Shown: positions 24,402 to 33,781 of the stretch, one piece after another
Numbering within the stretch: the first letter of the stretch is position 1
Layout of the letters: the number at the start of each line of letters is the position of its first letter
Assembly (NCBI GenBank): GCA_038373885.1
Contig: JAWZYV010012261.1
Location: 124,001 to 188,000 of the forward strand
Direction: 5' to 3'
DNA from: Cheiracanthium punctorium
Lineage: Eukaryota; Arthropoda; Arachnida; Araneae; Cheiracanthiidae
DNA length: 64,000 nucleotides
Position numbers and translations under genes: made by a program
The notes under the pieces: generated by a model
What the model was told of the DNA's origin: nothing
Database searches by the model: none
The model's input: the letters and a program-made list of their open reading frames with translations, nothing else

Positions 24402-25385
24402 TTAACAAACACTATGCCCGACCCTGTCTTGAATGCATTGGTGGAATCGGTTTTCTATGCTTTCAATTAAGCTGTCGGCTACCTGAACAGGAAGCGAAGA
24501 CAAGACACGTTGTAAGCTTTGTTCCAGCTCTCCTGAAGACCCTGGAGATGAACTAACCTGTCTACCAAGATAGTCCCAAAGGTGCTCTATCGGATTCAGG
24601 TGTGGAGATTGAGCTGGCCATTCCATTCGCTCTAAACCAAGACACTCAAGATATTCCTCCACAACTACAGCTCGGTGAGGTCGTGCATTATCATCCATCA
24701 GAATGAAATCATTGCCAATTGCACCGGCATATGGGCGGACATAATGGATCACGGATCTCATCCCGCTATCTCACACCAGTCAGAGTTCATCCCTGGAACA
24801 CATGCAGGCCAGTGTGACCACTAAGTGAGAAGATCCCTGCCCTAATCATTAATCTACCTCTCGGTAACTGTATCTTTCAACAGTGTTGGATTGATGGTAT
24901 CTGGAGCTGAATTCTGCCCCCGTCGTTAAATTTCGTCGGTGGTTAACTCTGCCCCGCCTTGAGGTGGAGTTTGTGCCCTCCAGTGTGAATCTGGTAAGGA
25001 GCACAGAAGTCCATCACTATCTGGTCCGGGAAACGCGTTCTCTTGTCCGAGAGAAGCCCTTCTTTGTCGTCCGTTGAGGGAGATACACACAACTCTCCGT
25101 CTTGCATAGAGACCCGCATTATGAAGACGCCTTCGCACCGTACTTCTTCTCCCTGATGCTACACAGTGGTCTGCAACAAGTTGCGGCATAGGAATGCTTC
25201 TTCTCCTTCGGGCCGAAAGAGCTATATAAAATGCTTTTCTGCAGTGCTGTAGCTCGTGGTCGACCTGGAACACGTCTTCTGGACACAGAAGCTTGGGTTT
25301 GACGTTGATTCCAGAGATGGTAGGACCACACTGCAAGACTCCTAGACAACCACATTTCCATCCATCCGACCGCCTGCCACCTTAA
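24402..25385 (-). pseudogene. Tc1-family DDE transposase pseudogene
   Basis: The minus strand encodes, in several frames, pieces of one transposase in the right order. An N-terminal HTH piece with VSRRRVPGRPRATALQ lies near 25260. A second HTH piece with VRRRLHNAGLYARR lies near 25110. The C-terminal catalytic half (24761 down to 24402) has NDFILMDDNARPHRA, carrying the second catalytic Asp, and SPHLNPIEHLWD, carrying the last acidic residue. The first-Asp region between about 24780 and 24925 is not readable. Frameshifts near 25200 and a lost middle make it non-functional. This is a cut-and-paste transposase with TA target preference. The family is very common in arthropods. Confidence 0.9.
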
Positions 25386-25522
25386 CGTACGACTTCTCTC
25401 GGACTTTGCGGGACCCTACTGTGCCTATTTTCAAAGAGTCTGCTAACAAAAGTTGTAAATAAACAAAAGTTACACGCGTAATTACGAAAGCATGATATGT
25501 GCATATTTTTCTCTCACTCATA

Positions 25523-26089
25523 CAGGGTGTCGAGTAATTAAGCTTGAAATGGAATCAACTTTTTACTGGGACGTGATACTGACGTAACATTTGGTGACGC
25601 AGCACTACGCGGTTTACAATTTACGAACGAATTTGAATTAATACGAGTTTTCATTTTGTGCTGTGACGGAGCACTAGACTGACAGACACGAAGTTGCAAG
25701 CAATTTTCAGTAAAAGTTAGCGTCTTTGGAAGCAGTTAGCTGTAGTAAAATGCTGAATTTGACCATCGAGCAGAGAATTTTCATTTTCTGGTGAAATGTC
25801 GGCCATTTCCTCTGAAATTTCGTCCATTTTTGCTGAAATGTCGGCCATCACACTGCAAACTATTCGTTCAGTTTTGGTACTTTGATGTTAGGCTACGTTA
25901 CTATTGTAGGCTATTGTTAGGCTATTGGTGCAAGTAGGCTATTGTTACAAGTAATGGGAAGCACTTCGAAACTGTTACGAATTAAATCGGAATGAGTGCA
26001 CTTATCGTGAAATAAATAGTTTTCTTTTATCGCTTCTCAAACTCTTTAATTAAGCAATTTAAATTTTTGGTTAATTACTGGACACCCTG
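25523..26089. mobile_element. Mariner-like MITE nested in the Tc1 element
   Basis: Left end CAGGGTGTCGAGTAATTAA and right end (reverse complement CAGGGTGTCCAGTAATTAA) are inverted repeats flanked by TA on both sides. The 567-bp interior has no ORF. It contains short repeats such as TCGGCCATT and TAGGCTATTG. Confidence 0.85.
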
Positions 26090-26602
26090 TATATGATTTG
26101 TTATTTTTTTTTTATTAAAAAAAAAGTGGTAGCTAGCGTTTTTGCGTAAGTTTTTGCATAAGTTCATTTTTATCATTTACATAAACTAAATTTTACTATT
26201 AGTGTCTTTTTTTTCTGGTGAGCTTCGGAAAACCTGTTGTTCCTTAACACTTGGAGGCCATTTTGTTTTTGTACTTGCTGTAAAACAATATTTGCATCAT
26301 TGGATAAAGTTTTTCTTTTAAAAATAGCTTTTTCTGAATAGGTAACATAATTTGCAGAGTTTTAAGGATTTTTAAAAGAAAATTTCCTTTTGCCGTAAAT
26401 TTCCATAAAATAATTTTAAAAGTTTTGTACTTTTAATTCTTTCCGTTGTAAATTTAGGATATTTTGTTCAGGAATCAACTTCCAAAACTCGGTAAAAGAA
26501 TCATTCTGTTCTACCCGTTTCAAACTGTAAGTATGTTTTTAAAGGCATTCGATTGTGACGCATTAAAAGATACTTAAAAAAGTAATGTTACTTTGTTCAG
26601 AC

Positions 26603-26794
26603 CAGTGGCGTAGCCGAGGGGGGGGGGGGGGTATATGGGGTCCCCCCCCCATGAGGAGCCCCCCCCATGAGGATTTTTTTTCCATACAAAATGTATATTC
26701 TCCAATGCCTTATCACGCACACATATACATATATGTGAATTGCAGTAGTCGTACCCCCCCCCCCCCCAATGAAAAATTTCTGGCTACGCCACTG
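26603..26794. mobile_element. hAT-like foldback MITE (GTGGCGTAGCC family), copy 3
   Basis: Perfect 13-bp ends CAGTGGCGTAGCC / GGCTACGCCACTG with the exact 8-bp duplication GTTCAGAC (26595-26602 and 26795-26802). Long G and C runs lie inside. This is the least decayed copy, hence probably the most recent of its family in the window. Confidence 0.9.
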
Positions 26795-26802
26795 GTTCAG
26801 AC

Positions 26803-27657
26803 TGTATACTTTTTTACATTCTATTTATGAAAATAAGTAAAGTTAAAACATATGATGTTCCTCCCCTCTCGCACTAATCCTGTTTAATTAATTAATTAAT
26901 TTTATTTTTACTTATTTATTTATTTTTCACTAGGGTAGGCTTAAACCGCCCCTTCCCCTCAGAGGGCTCTATCTCACAATAGAAAATAGAAATTTTTTTT
27001 AGGATGTGGCTAAGCCCATACTAGCCTCTACCTACACGCCAATACACCTGAAGCATAGTAGACTGTATTTTTAGGTTGGTACATGTGAGGTCTTACACGT
27101 AACTGCGTAGTATGTTGGTCATCTGAGAACTGTCCTGCCAGTTAGCACTCTGTTTTAGAATGGAACACACATTCAGTTTCGAAAGAAACTCGATTTGCAG
27201 CGCTATTTACAGGGGCGTTCGAATCGGAGCAGGGATTTCGGGAAGTGGAGAGGTAATCCCGCAGACAGCTTGATAGTCACGCCGGAGTCCCGGTTGCTAG
27301 GGGCCACGGTGCATTCTCAAAATGGCGGCCCTTTTCTTGCATCTTTATACCACTCTCTCTCAATTTGTATTCCTAGCTGGCAGAAAGTACGCTACGTAAA
27401 TAAAAGTGATGGGAAAATTTGCATTTCATACTTTAATTTTTGACTAAAAGTTTAGTAGTTTCAGGTGTGTAAAAAACATGATTCAACTCATAGCTTTCCG
27501 TGACGACGATAATCGACTGAATAAAGACAATTATTTGGATCCCATCTGATTCTAATATGCTCGGCACAATCTGTATATTTAAAAATTTTCAAATCGTTTG
27601 TTGCGAGCAATGTCTGTATAAGTTTTAGCAGATACTTTCTTAAAAATTTAGAGTGAT
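26803..27657. other. Unannotated stretch
   Basis: Contains TTAA/ATTT-type simple repeats near 26885-26930 and a GC-richer patch at 27215-27335 ending in AAAATGGCGGCC, which resembles a YY1-type core element. No transcript evidence is available from the sequence alone, so no promoter is called. Confidence 0.35.
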
Positions 27658-27758
27658 GCAGTAGCCCCTCGTAATATCGCGCTTGTCGGGAGACAAGAAA
27701 AATGCGCGATTTATACGGAGGCGCGATATTATAACCGGGGGAGGGGTGAGGGTGATAT
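27658..27758. mobile_element. pogo/Tigger-like terminus fragment
   Basis: GCAGTAGCCCCTCGTAATATCGCG resembles a pogo-type terminus, and GCGCGATATTATAACCGGGG recurs 60 bp later as its approximate inverse. It is cut off by the MITE at 27759. Confidence 0.35.
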
Positions 27759-27922
27759 TAGGGATGAACGCGGGACGGAAAGCGGGCCCTGCTCCTCTCG
27801 CAAAACAGCTGCAAAGCTTTGTCGCGTCTCCCAAAATCCCTATATAGTAATGACAAAAAGTCTATCTCGTCTCGCACAAAAGCTGTAAACCACTTTCTCT
27901 TTTCGTCTCGCATCTATACCAA
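27759..27922. mobile_element. Foldback MITE (GCGAGACGA family), copy 2
   Basis: The left end TAGGGATGAACGCG is clear. The right end is more diverged (CTCGCATCTATACC). Flanking 8-mers GGTGATAT and GGTGATAG differ at one base. Interior TCGTCTCGCACAAAAGCTG matches the other copies. Confidence 0.75.
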
Positions 27923-27930
27923 GGTGATAG

Positions 27931-28339
27931 ATAAATTTTTACTCTTATGATTACACGTACTTAAAATATAATAAAATTAATAGTTCACGTATTACTGTAA
28001 TAAAAGGTAAACACTTATTCGATAAACATAGAAGTTTAATTTACCTTTTTTAATTTATGCACAGAGATACATTTCATTAATGGTAAAAAAAAAAAAAAAA
28101 AAAAAAAAAAACTATCTATGTAAAAAAAACAGCTTTGATTTTTCTCTGATAACTTGCTTTCCTTCACTGCATTTCCGAAGAGATAGCCACAACTAAAACT
28201 CCAACATGGATTAGCCAATGAGATACGAGCGGTTATCCATCCACTCACTTTCTTCCGTACCACCCGTGTCTCATATTGTTACATTTTAATGGCACCAACA
28301 CCTTCCCTTCGTGAAATTGTGAAAACACAATTATTTTTA
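27931..28339. other. Unannotated stretch with poly-A
   Basis: An A run of about 27 bases at 28084-28110, otherwise AT-rich non-coding DNA. The minus ORF at 28036-28263 owes its Phe run to this tract. Confidence 0.4.
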
Positions 28340-28607
28340 AACACTCACTCGCTTCGCGGACCACTTAGAACTTGTTCGCATGGGCGCCGGCAACATAGAG
28401 CGAGGGGCAATGCTCCCCCCTGGATTTTTGAATGCAGTGTTTTCCCTTGCTTTTTTGCTCTTTTCAACATGGTAACCATACGTTGAAGTAGTCTATGCCC
28501 TCCCTGAAGTAGTCTTTGCCCCCCCCCCTCTTGGGAAATATTCTGCCGGCGCCCATGCTTGTTCGTGTACCATTAGTGGCCCGCGGACCACCCTTTAGGA
28601 ACCACTG
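28340..28607. mobile_element. Remnant of a hAT MITE hosting another MITE
   Basis: The right end, reverse-complemented, is CAGTGGTTCCTAAAGGGTGG, followed by GTCCGCGGGCC, a typical hAT MITE terminus. A CGCGGACCACTTAG block lies at 28355-28368. The left terminus was not found. The MITE at 28379-28557 splits it. Confidence 0.5.
28379..28557. mobile_element. hAT-like foldback MITE with GGCGCCGGCA ends
   Basis: Perfect 14-bp inverted ends CATGGGCGCCGGCA / TGCCGGCGCCCATG with the exact 8-bp duplication CTTGTTCG (28371-28378 and 28558-28565). The ends resemble those of the 4.24-kb element at 15345, which might have mobilised it. Confidence 0.85.
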
Positions 28608-28874
28608 TGCGGAAAGATTTAGAACGTCTCTTTACAAGTTGTACTGTGAAATAACACTGACAATGAACCAAAAGGAGTTATGAAACTTTCTGAAAAAAAA
28701 TGCTAACCATGTGAAATTTCGCGATATTTCCAAAAACGGACAAATCCTAGGCCGATTTTTGGAGGTAATTTTTGTGCTTATAAATTTTTCTGAAAGTTGC
28801 ATGAGACTACAGCTTGTGACTGTTAGTGTCAGTCCTAGTGCATAGGGTGAAGAAGCATTTTTTCGAGTGCTTAA

Positions 28875-29372
28875 CCCTTTGAAGCGCAACACTTTCCCAA
28901 TGCTGAAAAAAGGGCAGCCGTTGAAATCGCTCGACTTAACTACCAGCAAGATGGCGGACGATCGAAACGTTCATCGCGTGCCACAGATCTAGAGACCCTT
29001 TTTTGAAGCAGCGCACGGCCAGCTGTCGTCAAAAAAGGGTCTCTAGATCTGTGGCACGCAATGAACGTTTCGATCGTCCGCCATCTTGCTGGTAGTTAAG
29101 TCGAGCGATGGCAACGGCTGCCCTTTTTTCAGCATTGGGCAATCTATCCAGCTGTTCTCGCATTGTTCCATTTTTCAGAAGATGTCAGTGCTGTTAAAAA
29201 TAATCGTGACAACTTTTTTACGGGAAATGACGTGCTAAAAAGTAAAGGATTCTCGTGGAGCTATGTCACCCGCAACTACTTTTATAGAAATCAAATCTAT
29301 TCTTCGTGACTGGCAACAGTCAAAACGTCAGAGTTTGGTGTTCCCAGAATGGGAACACTGCGCGTTAAAGGG
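28875..29372. mobile_element. piggyBac-like foldback MITE
   Basis: TTAA occurs on both sides (28871-28874 and 29373-29376). The left end is CCCTTTGAAGCGCAACAC. The right end, reverse-complemented, is CCCTTTAACGCGCAGTGT. Inside, about 28895-29003 and 29028-29140 are near-perfect reverse complements containing CAGATCTAGAGACCC and GCAAGATGGCGGACGATCG. CCC next to TTAA is characteristic of piggyBac superfamily insertions. There is no transposase. Confidence 0.8.
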
Positions 29373-29954
29373 TTAACATCATTGGTTTGTTTTAAAAGCT
29401 GTTCAAAAGAGACAACGACCGCTCTCGAGATAGAGCGCCCTTTAGATACATTTTTCAATGGTGGATCCATGGGCCTTGGCGGGGGAGGGGGGTCACACAG
29501 ACTCTTTTTAATGCGTTATAATTTTCATTCTGCCTTTTCTCGGGACCCTTTCAGATCACCCAGATAGACCGGATGAATCATTTGCAATTCGTTTGTAAAC
29601 GATAAAAAATAAGTGCAAATACAAATCCTAAGAACCCAGACAGCACAGCAAATTTGCATCAAACTTGCAGCAAGCTTGATTTATCAAGTCAATAAACTTG
29701 AATTAAGCTTGAAAATTTCAAGCGCGTAAGCTTAATGCAAGCTTGTATCAAGTGTTGAAGTTTACACTTGCCTAACTTGCATGAAGCTTGACATAGAAAG
29801 CTTAATTCAAACTTTAAAAAACATTCCAAAAAAATTTTTTCCTAATTACACGGGGCGCCGGCCGGCGAACTTGCCCCGTATATTTTATTTTTCCACGCAT
29901 TTCCCCCTCTACGCTGAAATTTCAAGTTATTTTAATCTGTTTCCGCATAGCGTC

Positions 29955-30028
29955 CGCGGCTGGGATCGATCTCTTGACCTAAGGTGCGCGAAGCCAGCGT
30001 CCTAACCACTCAGCCAATCTGACTCACG
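29955..30028 (-). mobile_element. tRNA-derived SINE head
   Basis: On the minus strand TTGGCTGAGTGGTTAGGACG fits an A box, and GAGATCGATCCC about 35 bp on fits a B box. The spacing is tRNA-like, but the acceptor stem does not pair well, so it is a SINE or tRNA relic rather than a working tRNA gene. Confidence 0.55.
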
Positions 30029-30108
30029 GTGATATGACTAAAGTGTGAAGTGACTGTTATGGTTGTCACGTCGTTTTCTGGCGAGATTGATTAGTGGCCG
30101 ATGCCGAT

Positions 30109-30284
30109 TAGGGATGAACGCGAGACGACTTTTTTGCGAGACGAGACAGAGATTTACAGCTTTTTTGCGAGACGAGACACACATTTTTAACATTACGATA
30201 TAGGGATTTTTGCGAGACGAGACAAGCTTTTAGGCTATTTTGCGAGATGCGAGACGCTTATTTTTCGTCTCGCGTCCATCCTTA
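30109..30284. mobile_element. Foldback MITE (GCGAGACGA family), copy 3
   Basis: TAGGGATGAACGCGAGACGA and CGTCTCGCGTCCATCCTTA are inverted ends. The exact 8-bp duplication ATGCCGAT flanks them (30101-30108 and 30285-30292). The interior repeats TTTTGCGAGACGAGACA several times. Confidence 0.85.
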
Positions 30285-30844
30285 ATGCCGATCTGCCTCT
30301 TTTATTTTTTCATGGGATGAATCAAAATTAAAATATTGTTATGTGTGATTTATAGACTCTACTAATAGGGAAATAAGCATAATATAAACTTAAAAGCAGC
30401 ACACGTTTTAAAACTTTCAATATCGCAACACTCATGTCGGGCAATATTGGCCAAAATCGAAACAAACGACTGATTTTGAAATCAATTTTGTAGTATATTT
30501 GTATTTTATTTTGAATAATTTCAATATTTGGAAATATAGAATCGTTTTTTTTAATTCTATGGTGAAGTACATTCATGACTGATGATAAATTATTTGTTAT
30601 GTGGATGTGGCTTTCGCAAATCAAGCAGTCATCAAGTTGTATTCAAGCTTGAGAGTTGAATTTCAGTTCAAAACAGAACTTCAGTTCAAATGACTTAAAT
30701 TCGGCGGGAAAATATTTGCTGACTCATTTTTTTGTAATCTCCAAGTTTGCTGCAAGCTTAAAATGAATTGAACTGCCAAGATTGTATTAATACGTCAAAT
30801 TCAAAGATATGTCAAGCTTGATTTAAGCGTATATGCTGTCTGGG

Positions 30845-32585
30845 AAACGTCTAACACTGTCATCTTGTGAGACATGCTCTTCATCCAAGTGTGTCTGTCC
30901 GAAATGTCGTGAATGCAAAAAGGCCTGTGGTAATGTGGGGGGGGGGGGGGTCAAATAAATTCCAGTCAATTAACCATTGGATCGTGGACGGTGGCAGATG
31001 GAAAAATGGCGTTTAACTCCATGAACAGAAAGGGCGAGTTCAGCTGGTCATGAAAAGAAGTACATGCATAAGCCGTAGCGTGTAAGTCATGAGACATTTG
31101 AAGAACAAAACCACGAGTTTCTATAGCCTTATGATATAGAAAATGTCCTTGCTTTTAAGTCTGCCTGAGCAGTGCTGAATGACAATACATTTTTGCACTT
31201 CAAGGTGTTGAATAATCCGCCGTAGATTAAAATGACTTTTTTTATTAAATTATACGGTTATAAGTAATGAAAACTCAGTGTAATTAATTTTCTTTATTCA
31301 CCGAATAAGTACATTTAACGGGCATTTAGGTGAAACTTATTCAAAAGTGAGCATCCACCCCCCCCCTCCCTATACCGTGCTTTTCCTCTTAGGACAAAAC
31401 TCGGCAAACCCCGTGAAGCGCAGGCTGTGCCCGGGGAATGTCGCCGCGCCATCGGAAGGAGCACGAACCGAGCCTACCCACGACAGGCGGGATCCCTCCT
31501 GCATGCGAGGGACTCACGCATCCCCTTACCACCACCCAATCATCCTAATGGAAGGGAGAGAGACACCCCAACGCCTTGCGATGATGCCCCATCTCGAAAT
31601 CCGGGAACCTCCGTCGTCTGGAATGCCACGACCTGCACTTATACATATTTTATTATCGTCATTATTCTACCCCCCCCTTTTCCCTTACCCTTTCATTATT
31701 ATTGCCATCGTGCAGAGAGGGATATACATAATAGGGTTAATTTGCAAACGGCGCAAGTTGACAACCATTCGATCTTGAAACCCAACTCTTCATTCCTCTG
31801 CCTGCTACAGACGAATTTTTAACAAAAATATAAAGAAAATACACAGCGAAATAAAATAAATCTCGCGTATATGTCTGGGAAAGAAGTATCACGGCCCAAA
31901 AGGGGAGTGAGTAGATCCGTCTTCGCATAATGACAGGTTTATATGTGCCCCCCCCCCCCCCTCCGACACAACAACAAAACAACATCCTCCTTGTAAACAG
32001 CGCCTACGGAAGAAGGAGGGAAATAAAAAACAGCAAGAAGAGAGAGAGAGAGTTAAGAGTTAGAGTTAAAATAAGAATTTTTAAAATGTTGTTCCCATAT
32101 CCTTGAGAGAGAGAGAGAGACGGAATTTCTGAAACCCGACGCATAATGACGGGCCTTAGCCATGCAAAAATGTACCCCCCCCTTTTTTTTCATTTTGTGT
32201 GTGTTCTGCCCGCCGTAATCATAGGCAACGGGCGCTTTTTCCATGAGCATCCCTTTGGCCTTCGCATGGTTCTGCTTTGTTTTTTCATAACAACTTTCAT
32301 TTTTTATTTATTTATTTTCAACAATAGGAATTCGTCGCGCCATTTGTTTTGAGACACTTTTAAATTGCAATAATGATATCAAGGAACGATCTGACGAATG
32401 GGCTGAAACGAACGGTGATCTGCTGGAATAGATTAAGACGTTTTTTTTTTTTTAGCCAAACATCAGCTCTTTGTTTGTACGTTCTTTTCCGATTTCTAAA
32501 CAACAAACTTACAGATTAATTTAAATTATTTTTTCCTTCGTGTGTTTGGACCACCAACACAGGGATTTTAATTTAGTTGTTCTAC
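30845..32585. other. Gene-poor stretch with an unproven exon-like patch
   Basis: 31395-31640 is GC-rich and open in two plus frames after an acceptor-like TTTTCCTCTTAG, but no donor is evident and the residues match nothing. (GA)n tracts lie at 32040-32050 and 32105-32119. C runs lie at 31358-31366, 31671-31677 and 31949-31961. Nothing else is seen. Confidence 0.35.
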
Positions 32586-32593
32586 CTTAGCAA

Positions 32594-32782
32594 CAGTGGC
32601 AGATTAATGCGCGTTTGTCGGGGGCGGAGGGGCGATTAGTTTGTCGGTGGGGGCGGTTAATTGGAAGATTGACGTATACATGCATTTTATGGAAGTAAAA
32701 TAGGATCTTTTACAGTAATTTCTTTATTCTCAGGGTGGGGCGGTCGCGCCCCCTTTAATCCGTCCCCTTTAATCCGTCCTTG
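32594..32782. mobile_element. hAT-like foldback MITE with GGATTAA ends
   Basis: The left end CAGTGGCAGATTAA and right end (reverse complement CAAGGACGGATTAA) are imperfect inverted repeats. Flanking 8-mers CTTAGCAA and CTTACCAA differ at one base. The interior has G/C-rich runs. Confidence 0.7.
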
Positions 32783-33059
32783 CTTACCAACCTTTAATCG
32801 CAACAAGTGACTGCTTTAGAACATTCATTACAAGTACTTTTTTTTTATTGATAGTGTGCATTCACTACTTTATAGCTCTGGGGTTCCTAGAGTTTTTCTT
32901 GCAGAACACATAAAAATACAGGTCGAGGTTTAACCGAACATACCGCGCCCATTTCGCAGCAAATAATATTTTGAGAAAGGAAGATTTGCAAAATCGAACT
33001 AAAAGTAAAGCATTTCTTTTTTTCTTCTTCTTTTTCGACGGGGGGCACTTGCCGATTAG

Positions 33060-33206
33060 GCATTGCCCTCATACAACTGGCCGAGGGTATTGTGGCCATT
33101 TTAGTACCCAGTGGGTGACCAGCGTTATCCCGCTATGAAGAGAAGGACAAGTTAACATCCATGCCCAAGACGGGATTCGAACCCGGACCCAAAGCAATAA
33201 TTATAT
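33060..33206 (-). mobile_element. Truncated tRNA-derived SINE
   Basis: On the minus strand GGGTTCGAATCCCGTC is an excellent B box, followed by a body containing TAACGCTGGTCACCCACTGG. The A-box half is missing because the repeat at 33207 begins just upstream in the SINE's own direction. Confidence 0.55.
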
Positions 33207-33353
33207 TGTGGCGGCACGATCACCTCCGCGCACATAACACCGGGCAATTGAAGGCCGGTCGAATAGGTACCTTTTGGCCGAGCCGGATTGCGCCTCATTC
33301 TACCACCCATAAAGCCCTGGGTTCCAACCCAGCTCTCGCCCCACGCTCTCCCT
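33207..33353 (+). mobile_element. tRNA-like repeat, first direct copy
   Basis: Starts TGTGGCGGCACGATCACC. It contains a consensus A box, TGGCCGAGCCGG, and about 33 bp later a B box, GGGTTCCAACCC. It is nearly identical to 33599-33747. It could be a SINE unit or one terminal repeat of a miniature retroelement. Confidence 0.65.
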
Positions 33354-33451
33354 TCATTGATGATCCGGACTACGAACACGCATTCTCCTTCTCGCCAATA
33401 GCGACAGATGGCGCCAGCACTGGCCTCTTCCATCTCTCGCTCGGCTCTCTT

Positions 33452-33541
33452 TCAAAGTCCACAACGAGCGGCAGCAATCTCACAAAGTCCGCAACGAGTG
33501 GCAGCGACCGCACAAAAGTCCACAACGAGTGGCAGCATTCC
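33452..33541 (+). repeat. Minisatellite, three 30-bp units
   Basis: AAAGTCCACAACGAGCGGCA, AAAGTCCGCAACGAGTGGCA and AAAGTCCACAACGAGTGGCA start three successive units of about 30 bp, between the two tRNA-like repeats. Confidence 0.85.
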
Positions 33542-33598
33542 ATGACGCTTGGAACATCGTTCGTCATCCTCCGACTGACTCTCTAGGGGGGGGAGTAG

Positions 33599-33742
33599 TG
33601 TGGCGGCACGATCACCTCCGCTCACATAACACCGGGCAATTGAAGGCCGGTCGAATAGGTACCTTTTGGCCGAGCCGGATTGCGCCTCATTCTACCACCC
33701 ATAAGGCCCTGGGTTCAAACCCAGCTCTCGCCCCACGCTCTC

Positions 33743-33747
<5 letters not shown>
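33599..33747 (+). mobile_element. tRNA-like repeat, second direct copy
   Basis: Nearly identical to 33207-33353, with A box TGGCCGAGCCGG and B box GGGTTCAAACCC. It is preceded by CTCTAGGGGGGGGAGTAG, which looks like a polypurine tract, and followed directly by an (AT)n tail (33748-33777). Confidence 0.7.

Positions 33748-33777
<30 letters not shown>
33748..33777. repeat. (AT)n microsatellite
   Basis: About 15 AT units directly at the end of the tRNA-like repeat, the usual place for a SINE tail expansion. Confidence 0.9.

Positions 33778-33781
<4 letters not shown>

Larger units (their letters stand above)
24140..26271 (-). mobile_element. Degenerate Tc1-like transposon
   Basis: The left end CAGTGGCCTCCAAAGGTTAA, preceded by TA, and the right end (reverse complement TGGCCTCCAAGTGTTAAGG, about 26222-26258) are inverted repeats enclosing a Tc1 transposase pseudogene on the minus strand. 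The last bases of the right end are diverged. An unrelated MITE (25523-26089) is inserted between the pseudogene and the right terminus. Confidence 0.8.
29635..30844. mobile_element. 1.2-kb element with CCCAGACAGCA termini
   Basis: Ends CCCAGACAGCA and TGCTGTCTGGG are perfect 11-bp inverted repeats. Both sub-terminal regions are peppered with AAGCTTG/CAAGCTT motifs. A tRNA-like SINE (29955-30028) and a GCGAGACGA MITE (30109-30284) are nested inside. No target duplication is clear and no transposase is present, so the superfamily is unassigned. Confidence 0.7.

Noticed and set aside
27315..27335. AAAATGGCGGCC as a promoter element (similar words at 15080 and in the 28.9-kb foldback)
   Set aside because: A single short motif, once inside a MITE, is not evidence for a promoter.
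31347..31822. GC-rich plus ORFs after an acceptor-like site
   Set aside because: No donor, no recognisable residues and two frames equally open, so coding is not supported.
33207..33747. Reading the twin repeats firmly as LTRs of a miniature retrotransposon
   Set aside because: No primer-binding site is evident, ends do not clearly read TG..CA, and internal Pol III boxes fit a SINE as well. Left open rather than called.
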